From Rhodobacterales bacterium UBA3089 (lineage in GTDB: Bacteria; Pseudomonadota; Alphaproteobacteria; Rhodobacterales; Rhodobacteraceae): a DNA stretch of 6,540 nucleotides. The position numbers and the translations under genes were made by a program. The notes under the pieces are model-generated. The model saw only the letters and a program-made list of their open reading frames with translations, did not search any database and was not told where the DNA came from. The DNA is taken from positions 1-6,540 of the forward strand of contig DFBD01000162.1 in the NCBI GenBank assembly GCA_002367255.1, written 5' to 3'. Shown here one piece after another: positions 1 to 4,899 of this stretch (within the stretch, counting starts at the first letter, position 1; every line of letters starts with the position of its first letter).

Positions 1-194
1 AAACCGAGACGCTCTTCATAGCTATGGTTCAACTGACCAAGAAGGTCGTTCATCATAGGGGCGTATTGCGCGTCTTTGGTATCACGCAGGCGTTTGATGC
101 CTGTTACGAAGCTCGGCCATTCGCCGCCTTCAAGTTGATCCAGCATCGGTGTCTCGTGCTGCGGATTAACTTTATCCTCGTTAGCGTCTTTCAT
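1..194 (-). CDS. dsrA: Dissimilatory (reverse-type) sulfite reductase alpha subunit, N-terminal part only
   Basis: The frame is open from an ATG at 194 down to the window edge: 64 codons and no stop. After a short charged N-terminus it reads TPMLDQLEGGEWPSFVTGIK (residues 15-34), then RLRD and, near the edge, LLGQLNHSYEERLG. I recognise this as the conserved opening of DsrA, where a TP-x-LDQLE-x-G-x-WPSF stretch begins the protein. DsrA pairs with DsrB in the cytoplasm and carries siroheme-[4Fe-4S] centres. In sulfur oxidisers the enzyme runs in reverse and forms sulfite from reduced sulfur delivered by the DsrEFH/DsrC relay. A strong ribosome site (AGGGAGGA, 209-202) lies 7 bases before the ATG. 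The siroheme-binding and iron-sulfur motifs lie outside the window, so the family call rests on the N-terminus alone. The oxidative direction is inferred from the neighbouring cbb genes and resemblance to sulfur-oxidiser sequences. dsrA is normally the first gene of a long dsr operon, which would continue to the left. Confidence 0.82.
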   Translation of the reverse strand, partial: MKDANEDKVNPQHETPMLDQLEGGEWPSFVTGIKRLRDTKDAQYAPMMNDLLGQLNHSYEERLG

Positions 195-221
195 CTCGTA
201 TTCCTCCCTTTAAAGCCCTAT

Positions 222-236
222 CTGGTCCCAAACCAG
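222..236 (-). repeat. Small hairpin in the dsrA leader
   Basis: CTGGT (222-226) and ACCAG (232-236) form a perfect 5-bp stem around a 5-base loop. On the minus strand it would lie in the untranslated leader of dsrA, about 28 bases before the start codon. No T-tract follows, so it is not an intrinsic terminator. It may be chance, given the short stem. Confidence 0.3.
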
Positions 237-275
237 CATGAGCAATTTCGCCCATAGGTCGTTAATTCCTTCGCA

Positions 276-299
276 AAGCATAAATTATTTGCAATGCTT
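276..299. repeat. Inverted repeat between dsrA and the dioxygenase operon (possible operator)
   Basis: AAGCAT (276-281) and ATGCTT (294-299) form perfect 6-bp arms 12 bases apart. A second dyad overlaps it: GCAAA (273-277) and TTTGC (288-292). The repeat lies just downstream of the candidate minus-strand -10 box and covers the likely dsrA transcription start. It also overlaps the candidate plus-strand -35 box TTGCAA (289-294). This is a plausible place for a regulator affecting both directions. I cannot match it to a known regulator's site. Confidence 0.4.
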
Positions 300-318
300 C
301 ACCTTACATTTATATATT
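289..318 (+). promoter_or_regulatory. Candidate sigma70-type promoter for the dioxygenase-cysG operon
   Basis: TTGCAA (289-294) is separated by 18 bases from TATATT (313-318), giving 4/6 and 5/6 matches to the -35 and -10 consensus. Initiation near 325 would leave a leader of about 105 bases before the ATG at 430. The AT-rich stretch makes several alternative -10 boxes possible, so the exact call is weak. Confidence 0.33.
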
Positions 319-335
319 ATGATAATCGAATGTAA
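304..335. repeat. Seven-base inverted repeat flanking the divergent -10 region
   Basis: TTACATT (304-310) and AATGTAA (329-335) are perfect 7-bp arms around an 18-base AT-rich centre. The dyad encloses both candidate -10 regions, and its right arm overlaps the minus-strand -35 box. The arms are about 25 bases apart centre to centre, near two and a half helical turns. That could suit two contacts by a dimeric regulator, but AT-rich DNA makes chance dyads common. The regulator is unknown. Confidence 0.4.
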
Positions 336-336
336 A
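309..336 (-). promoter_or_regulatory. Candidate sigma70-type promoter for dsrA
   Basis: On the minus strand, TTTACA (336-331) and TATAAA (314-309) are separated by 16 bases; each matches the -35 or -10 consensus at 5 of 6 positions. Initiation would fall near 302, giving dsrA a leader of about 108 bases. It overlaps the opposing plus-strand promoter, so the two operons may be controlled together. Confidence 0.38.
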
Positions 337-429
337 GAAAAAGATGGTTATATACTAACAGAGTTCCGCCTAACATGCACTCAGGCCAATACCCTGTCAA
401 ACTCGACTATTTTACTCGGAAAAGGTGTG

Positions 430-1341
430 ATGGAAAAACTTACTGGATTTGCTGCGGATTCTCCGTTCGATTTACACAATACCGCATCATATGCGGCGTG
501 GCGTAAAGAAAAGCTTACCGCTGGAAAGCGCGCACTTACCGAGGGCTTTATAGAGATTTCCGACCCCATGAATATGCACGATTCGGAGGTTGAAGCGATT
601 TTAACGCGCTGTCGTGAAACGAATATCGCCCTCTATTCGACCCCGCCAGAAACTGACGATTCGATATTGCGTGGTAATTTGCGAGCCATGGCCGAGAGAC
701 TGGGACTGGGTGAGCCAGAGGGGCACCGCTCAAAAGGTGAAGCGGCAATCGTTGCACTAACCGTTTCAAATCGCCCAAGCCAGCGTGGTTTCATTCCATA
801 TACGCGTAAGGCGATCAACTGGCATACTGATGGCTATTATAATGCCCCCGACAACACGATCCGTGGTTTCATTCTTCACTGCGTACAGGATGCGACGGCG
901 GGTGGCGTTAACCAGATACTGGACAATGACATCGCCTATATTCGCCTGCGCGACGAGAATCCCGACTATATAACCGCCCTCATGCACCCAGAGGCGATGA
1001 CCATACCTGAAACCCACGAGGAAGACGGAACTTTGCGCCCCGCCTCCGTCGGACCCGTGTTTCATGTGGAGGGTGACGATTTGATAATGCGTTATACCGC
1101 ACGAACCCGCTCCATCGAGTGGCGTGATGATCCGACAACCCGCGAGGCCGTAGCTTTCTTGCAAAACCTGCTGGTTGAGGGCGATCCGCTGATGCTGGAA
1201 GCAAAACTGAAGCCAGGTCAGGGGGTATTCAACAACAACGCGCTACATAACCGCACCGCTTTTGACCCATCCGAGGTTGGAAACCATAGCCGCCGCATTA
1301 TGTATCGCGTAAGGTTTAACAAAAGAATTGGGAGTACCTGA
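430..1341 (+). CDS. TauD/TfdA-type Fe(II)/2-oxoglutarate-dependent dioxygenase
   Basis: A 303-aa cytoplasmic oxygenase of the clavaminate synthase-like jelly-roll fold. The iron-binding facial triad is visible: H132 and D134 in NWHTDGYYN, and distal H273 in NNALHNRTAF. R288/R289 in HSRRIMYRVRF are the likely 2-oxoglutarate carboxylate ligands. RYTARTRSIEW (221-231) is also typical of the superfamily. Such enzymes couple oxidative decarboxylation of 2-oxoglutarate to hydroxylation of a substrate, sometimes releasing sulfite from sulfonates. The substrate cannot be read from the sequence. The frame is open back to 238, but the ATG at 430 has the best ribosome site (GGAAAAGG, 418-425), and upstream codons run through the AT-rich promoter region. 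It opens the plus-strand operon and ends 1 base before the next start codon. The arrangement opposite dsrA suggests, but does not prove, a role tied to sulfur oxidation or siroheme use. Confidence 0.85.
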   Translation: MEKLTGFAADSPFDLHNTASYAAWRKEKLTAGKRALTEGFIEISDPMNMHDSEVEAILTRCRETNIALYSTPPETDDSILRGNLRAMAERLGLGEPEGHRSKGEAAIVALTVSNRPSQRGFIPYTRKAINWHTDGYYNAPDNTIRGFILHCVQDATAGGVNQILDNDIAYIRLRDENPDYITALMHPEAMTIPETHEEDGTLRPASVGPVFHVEGDDLIMRYTARTRSIEWRDDPTTREAVAFLQNLLVEGDPLMLEAKLKPGQGVFNNNALHNRTAFDPSEVGNHSRRIMYRVRFNKRIGST

Positions 1342-1342
1342 A

Positions 1343-1540
1343 ATGGCAATGCTATCAGATCTAATTATCGGCCACCCTGAAGTAGACAGCTTCGCTGAAC
1401 TGGAACGCCTTGTGGCACATGCAGGAGAATCCGGCGTAATGTTCATGGAATACGACATCAAACCTGATTACCGCGACACACCCAAGAAATGGGAATGGCG
1501 TCTAGAGGCCGTATTCACGCGGGGGACAAAATATGACTGA
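1343..1540 (+). CDS. Small uncharacterised protein (65 aa), second gene of the cysG operon
   Basis: I do not recognise this family. The product is 65 aa, soluble and rather acidic, with no signal peptide, membrane segment or cysteine. An N-terminal helix-like part (FAELERLVAHAGESG, about residues 17-31) is followed by an aromatic-rich, probably beta part (MFMEYDIKPDYRDTPKKWEW, 33-52). The start at ATG 1343 is supported by GGGAG (1330-1334) 8 bases upstream; an in-frame TTG at 1328 is less likely because it would overlap that site. The gene begins 1 base after the dioxygenase stop and its last 8 bases overlap the next gene, so translation is probably coupled. Tight packing and clean ribosome sites argue that it is a real gene. 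By position it could serve the dioxygenase, siroheme synthesis or the Dsr system. Confidence 0.78.
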   Translation: MAMLSDLIIGHPEVDSFAELERLVAHAGESGVMFMEYDIKPDYRDTPKKWEWRLEAVFTRGTKYD

Positions 1541-1745
1541 GAATGAAGACGCCGTTCTTATCAAGGAATTCAATCTACCTTTTCACCGCACTGCTACCTT
1601 CAAAGATGTTACGCTGTTTGGCGGTATGAAAGTGTTGCGAATGACATTTCGGGAACGTAAACGATTTACAATGATCGACCTCGACCCAAACACCGCAACC
1701 GAGCTTGCGGAATCTCTGCTCGCCTGGGCTGAAGAGAATAAATAG
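1533..1745 (+). CDS. Small uncharacterised protein (70 aa), third gene of the cysG operon
   Basis: A 70-aa soluble protein without cysteines, signal peptide or membrane segments; I cannot name its family with confidence. The predicted layout is two or three beta strands (IKEFNLPF; DVTLFGGMKVLRMTFRE; RFTMIDLD) followed by a C-terminal amphipathic helix (TATELAESLLAWAEEN, about 54-69). The pattern FRERKRFTMIDLDPNTATEL, then LLAWAEE, looks like a conserved small domain, not random translation. The ATG lies 6 bases after GGGGGA (1521-1526), and the first 8 bases overlap the upstream gene. The stop codon is 9 bases before cysG and lies inside the cysG ribosome site. It is therefore firmly embedded in the operon. 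A partner or assembly role for a neighbouring enzyme is possible but unproven. Confidence 0.8.
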   Translation: MTENEDAVLIKEFNLPFHRTATFKDVTLFGGMKVLRMTFRERKRFTMIDLDPNTATELAESLLAWAEENK

Positions 1746-1754
1746 GACACGACC

Positions 1755-3194
1755 ATGGATCACTTACCCATTTTTCTTGACGTTAAAGGCAAGAAAGTCA
1801 TCGTCGACGGTGGCGGCACATTGGCCGCCCGCCGTGTCGAGCGTGCGCTGGATGCCGGCGCATTGGTCCATGTTTACGCAGAAGAACTGGGTGGCGAGTT
1901 TCGTGAACTGAAAAACCATCCGTCGTTAACGCACCACGCAACGGCACCCCGTTTGCCCGACTTCATCGGTGCGGCCGTTGCTTATGGTGCGACGGAAGAC
2001 GAGGAGCGCGATCGTCACCTGTACGACATGGCCAATCACAACCACGTGCTGGCCAATGTTGCTGATGTGACGGAATACTGTGATTTTATCACCCCTTCAA
2101 TCATCGACCGCTCACCTTTGGTTATTGCTATTTCCTCGGGCGGAGCCGCTCCGATAATCGCCCGCATTTTGCGCGCACGGATTGAGGCAATTCTACCCGC
2201 TGCCTATGGGAACCTCGCTGCGTTCTCGGGGCGTCTGCGTGAACGTGTGATGGCGAAACTGAAAACCCCTGAATCCCGCCGTATGTTCTGGGAAAACACC
2301 ATCGACGGTCCTGTTGCCGATACCTTCCTTGCGGGTGACGTGAAGGGAGCGAAAAAGCAGTTTTTAAAAGAACTAGACGAAACCGCACTTGGTCAGGATA
2401 TCGAAAAAGTTGGCGAGGTTTACCTTGTCGGCGCCGGTCCTGGCGACCCCGACCTGCTGACCTTCCGCGCACTACACCTGATGCAACGCGCCGACGTAGT
2501 GCTTTACGACCGTTTAATTGGCGACGGCATTATCAATCTGGTCCGCCGTGACGCCGAACGCATATTCGTAGGCAAAAGCCCGAACAACCACGCGATGGAT
2601 CAACAGGAAATATCAGCCCTGCTGGTCAAGCTGGCGAAAGAGGGCAAGCGCGTGTTACGCCTTAAGGGCGGTGATCCGTTCATCTTTGGCCGTGGTGGCG
2701 AAGAACTGGAAACTTTAGCCGCCGCCGATGTGCCATTCCAAGTCATCCCCGGAATAACGGCAGCTTCCGGCTGCGCATCTTACGCAGGCATCCCGTTAAC
2801 ACATCGCGACCACGCACAATCCTGCGTATTCGTCACCGCGCATGGCAAAGATGGCGTGCTATCGCTGGATTGGGAAACAATGGCACGACCCGGGCAAACA
2901 GTTGCCATCTACATGGGCCGCTCGTCGCTGGATTTCCTGATGGAAGAATTCATCCGGCGCGGCGTAGACCCGAATACGCCTGCCGCGATTGTTGATAGCG
3001 GCACAAGGCCAAACCAGCAGGTCGTCAAAGGTACGCTTTCCAACCTGCATGAACGCGCCGAGGCTGCTAATCTTCCTGGACCATCGTTAGTGATTATCGG
3101 CTCCGTGGTGGAGCTAAGCGATACACTTAACTGGTATAAGAACTTTGAGGCCGATCAACACACTATGAGCCTGAGTGCGAGTGTGGAGCTGTAA
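1755..3194 (+). CDS. cysG: Siroheme synthase: uroporphyrinogen-III C-methyltransferase / precorrin-2 dehydrogenase / sirohydrochlorin ferrochelatase
   Basis: A 479-aa trifunctional enzyme turning uroporphyrinogen III into siroheme, the cofactor of sulfite and nitrite reductases. The N-terminal half (about 1-215) is the NAD-dependent dehydrogenase/ferrochelatase. It opens MDHLPIF like enterobacterial CysG, has the glycine-rich GGG (19-21), the catalytic Asp of NVAD (D104) and ISSGG with S128, at the same numbers as in Salmonella CysG. The C-terminal half (about 220-460) is the SAM-dependent methyltransferase: VYLVGAGPGDPDLLT (223-237), YDRL with D252, FVGK (K274), LKGGDPFIFGRGGEE (303-317), IPGITAASGCASYAGIPLTH (331-350) and M387 in YMG. 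D18 replaces the usual hydrophobic residue before the GGG. About 15 extra residues follow the canonical LNWYKN end. AGGA overlapping the previous stop sets the start. It is the last gene of the operon divergent from dsrA, which suggests siroheme supply for DsrAB, although an assimilatory role cannot be excluded. Confidence 0.96.
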   Translation: MDHLPIFLDVKGKKVIVDGGGTLAARRVERALDAGALVHVYAEELGGEFRELKNHPSLTHHATAPRLPDFIGAAVAYGATEDEERDRHLYDMANHNHVLANVADVTEYCDFITPSIIDRSPLVIAISSGGAAPIIARILRARIEAILPAAYGNLAAFSGRLRERVMAKLKTPESRRMFWENTIDGPVADTFLAGDVKGAKKQFLKELDETALGQDIEKVGEVYLVGAGPGDPDLLTFRALHLMQRADVVLYDRLIGDGIINLVRRDAERIFVGKSPNNHAMDQQEISALLVKLAKEGKRVLRLKGGDPFIFGRGGEELETLAAADVPFQVIPGITAASGCASYAGIPLTHRDHAQSCVFVTAHGKDGVLSLDWETMARPGQTVAIYMGRSSLDFLMEEFIRRGVDPNTPAAIVDSGTRPNQQVVKGTLSNLHERAEAANLPGPSLVIIGSVVELSDTLNWYKNFEADQHTMSLSASVEL

Positions 3195-3822
3195 TCTCGC
3201 AACTCCCCCCTCCCTTCTTCTCAGCCAAGGCCTGCCGAACAATCTGCGTTGCGCTTGTTAAGAACAACCCTGCCATCACGCCCGCGACAATCAAGTCTGG
3301 CCAGCCAGACGCCGTGCCCCAGACCCCCAGCGCCGCAATCATTACCGCCACATTGCCAATCGCATCGTTGCGCGAGCATAGCCAGACTGACCGCACATTT
3401 GCATCCCCGTCTTTATACTTCATCAATAGCAACACGGATGTGACGTTCGCCGCCAGCGCCAGAAATCCGATCATCCCCATGATCTCGGCTTGTGGAACGC
3501 CTATGTAAAACACGCGCCAAAGCGTTGACCCGGCCACCCAAAGCCCCATTGCGAACAGCGTAAACGCCTTGAACAAGGCCGCATTTGTGCGAACCGCCAC
3601 CGAGGCCCCAATCGCCGCTAACGAAATCCCGTAAGTCAGCGCGTCACCCAGAAAGTCCAGCGCATCCGCCTGCAATGCTTGCGAGCCAGACAGCTGCCCT
3701 GCTGCCATCTCCACAAAAAACATCGCCGCGTTGATCGCAATCACGATCCACAGTATACGCTTATACTGCACGGACATGCCGTCGAAGGTTTTTTGAGAGC
3801 CGGAGCAACCACAATCTGACAT
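3163..3822 (-). CDS. Cation diffusion facilitator (CDF)-family transporter, short form
   Basis: A 219-aa inner-membrane protein with six likely membrane segments (about 24-42, 60-78, 83-103, 113-133, 153-171, 175-195). It resembles CDF metal exporters, which move divalent cations out in exchange for protons. The TM2 signature reads LQADALDFLGDALTYG, with D56 and D60 spaced as the usual HxxxD or DxxxD pair. The TM5 signature reads CSRNDAIGN, with C149 and D153 where HxxxD is common. The C-terminal cytoplasmic domain of classical CDF proteins is missing: only about 24 residues follow TM6, ending in GGGSC and HSH. The N-terminus has a CGC motif. These features could alter metal choice; the substrate is not assignable. 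AAGG (3836-3833) lies 10 bases before the ATG. The 3' end overlaps cysG by 32 bases, tail to tail. Confidence 0.82.
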   Translation of the reverse strand: MSDCGCSGSQKTFDGMSVQYKRILWIVIAINAAMFFVEMAAGQLSGSQALQADALDFLGDALTYGISLAAIGASVAVRTNAALFKAFTLFAMGLWVAGSTLWRVFYIGVPQAEIMGMIGFLALAANVTSVLLLMKYKDGDANVRSVWLCSRNDAIGNVAVMIAALGVWGTASGWPDLIVAGVMAGLFLTSATQIVRQALAEKKGGGSCEITAPHSHSGS

Positions 3823-4154
3823 TTTCGAATCGCCTTGTTATTATTCAAACTTAATATAGCCCTTCTAATAGTAGAGCCTTAAGAAGGGATGGAGAATGTT
3901 ATCTATCGGTGAACTGCAACGAATCACCTCGCAATGCGAAAGCGGGTAATTTGGAACTGCTACGTTTTTGAAGTAAAATCGGCTCAATTTTAGCAACCAA
4001 GGTAACCCTAGGGAACTCCTCTCAAGGTAGTAGTTTATTGTATTATTGGATAATTTTCAAAATATTTCGCACTTATCACTGGACTATGAACAACCTGGTA
4101 ACTACCCGTCTATGAACTAAACATTCTTACTTTCAAATATATGCAGGTGAAGCA
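3823..4154. other. Divergent intergenic region between the CDF transporter and the ankyrin-repeat gene
   Basis: A 332-base AT-rich stretch with no convincing coding frame or RNA gene. Near the CDF end it holds a promoter-like element and an inverted repeat, listed separately. In the middle is an 11-bp near-palindrome, TCGCA-A-TGCGA (3929-3939). CAAGGTA occurs twice (3998-4004 and 4023-4029). For the ankyrin gene the best -10-like box is GATAAT (4049-4054), but no good -35 box sits at the right distance, so I do not call a promoter. Confidence 0.5.
3853..3888 (-). promoter_or_regulatory. Inverted repeat and -10-like box upstream of the CDF transporter
   Basis: CCCTTCT (3860-3866) and AGAAGGG (3882-3888) are perfect 7-bp arms around 15 bases. 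Immediately downstream on the minus strand is TATATT (3858-3853), a good -10 box about 30 bases before the CDF start codon. No strong -35 box is present at 17 bases, which would fit an activator-dependent promoter. Metal exporters are often controlled by MerR- or ArsR-type proteins, but the arm spacing is wider than a typical MerR-family site and no regulator gene is adjacent. The link to metal sensing is inference. Confidence 0.35.
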
Positions 4155-4847
4155 GTGTCGATAAAACTCCTTAATGGCCTCGCGCTGTGCCTGTTGGCTG
4201 CGCCCACCTCTATTCTGGCAAGCGAATGCGACAATTGGAATTCTGACGCGTTCTGGCTGAATGCCAACGCAGAGCAGGTCGATAACTGCCATTCTAATCA
4301 AAACCTGATGTCCGGCGACATTAACGCGTGGACGACTCCTCTGCAACTTGCAGCGGGTTCCAGCAACAACCCCGCCGCCCTCGAAGAGCTGATCCGCTAC
4401 GGTGTGAATGTCGATGCCGTAGATATGGACGGGAACACAGCACTACACATCGCAGCCCGATTCAACACAAGCGAACAGGTGATTGCCGCCCTGATCGAAG
4501 CCGGAGCACAAGTTGACGCCAAAAATTCCGATGGCCAAACCGCGTTGCTTGTCGCTGCTTGGGGAAACCCCAATCCGGCAATTATTGCAACTCTTGCCAG
4601 TGCTGGTGCTGATATGAATGTCACCGACGCAAATGGGCGCTCGGCGCTGCATGTCGCTACGGCCTTTTTTACCTACCCCGAAGTTGTTGTCGCGCTACTG
4701 GTCGCAGGAACGAACGCCGGGTTAACCGACAAGTTCGGTAACACAGCTTTTGAAAGCATTGAGAACAAGTCCAGAGCCAAGGAAACGGCAGCCTACACCA
4801 TGCTACAAATCGAAAACTCGAAGAACACCAACAAACCCGCTGGTTGA
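4155..4847 (+). CDS. Exported ankyrin-repeat protein
   Basis: A 230-aa protein with an N-terminal signal peptide (basic MSIK, hydrophobic core about 5-20, probable cleavage near SILA-SE, residues 22-24) and then ankyrin repeats. Four repeats are clear: about 59-91 (TPLQLAA...GVNVDAVD), 92-124 (GNTALHIAA...GAQVDAKN), 127-158 (GQTALLVAA...GADMNVTD) and 161-192 (GRSALHVAT...). A degenerate fifth begins at GNTAFESI (195-202). Ankyrin repeats bind other proteins, so a periplasmic partner-binding role is likely; the partner is unknown. C25 and C45 of the mature part could form a disulfide. The start is GTG at 4155, chosen because it gives a complete signal peptide, no other in-frame start lies near and AGGTGA (4145-4150) lies just upstream, although spacing is short. 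It appears to be a single-gene unit ended by the hairpin at 4851-4891. Confidence 0.85.
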   Translation: MSIKLLNGLALCLLAAPTSILASECDNWNSDAFWLNANAEQVDNCHSNQNLMSGDINAWTTPLQLAAGSSNNPAALEELIRYGVNVDAVDMDGNTALHIAARFNTSEQVIAALIEAGAQVDAKNSDGQTALLVAAWGNPNPAIIATLASAGADMNVTDANGRSALHVATAFFTYPEVVVALLVAGTNAGLTDKFGNTAFESIENKSRAKETAAYTMLQIENSKNTNKPAG

Positions 4848-4850
4848 AGC

Positions 4851-4891
4851 GTATGCACAAGGGATTGTAGGGCCCTTTGTGCATACCTTTT
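4851..4891 (+). terminator. Intrinsic terminator after the ankyrin-repeat gene
   Basis: GTATGCACAAGGG (4851-4863) pairs with CCCTTTGTGCATAC (4873-4886), leaving one bulged T and a 9-base loop. TTTT (4888-4891) and further T-rich sequence follow. It starts 3 bases after the ankyrin stop codon. On the minus strand there is no T-run after the hairpin, so it works mainly on the plus strand. It lies between two convergent genes and would stop readthrough into gph antisense. Confidence 0.8.
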
Positions 4892-4899
4892 CTGGTATT

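Noticed and set aside
24..257. Plus-strand frame of 77 codons at the left edge
   Set aside because: It runs opposite the DsrA frame, has no good ribosome site and its product resembles nothing; the minus-strand frame matches DsrA.
238..429. Upstream in-frame extension of the dioxygenase (ATG at 238 or 319)
   Set aside because: It would cover the AT-rich promoter region, lacks a Shine-Dalgarno sequence at either ATG and adds residues with no domain character. ATG 430 has a purine-rich site just upstream.
766..1164. Minus-strand frame of 132 codons inside the dioxygenase
   Set aside because: Antisense shadow of a gene with clear catalytic motifs; no recognisable domain of its own.
2128..2472. 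Minus-strand frame of 114 codons inside cysG, Arg-rich
   Set aside because: Composition is typical of an antisense shadow, and cysG motifs are intact on the other strand.
3929..3939. Near-palindrome TCGCA-A-TGCGA as an operator
   Set aside because: Too short and isolated from any promoter-like element to call as a site; it is noted only in the intergenic entry.
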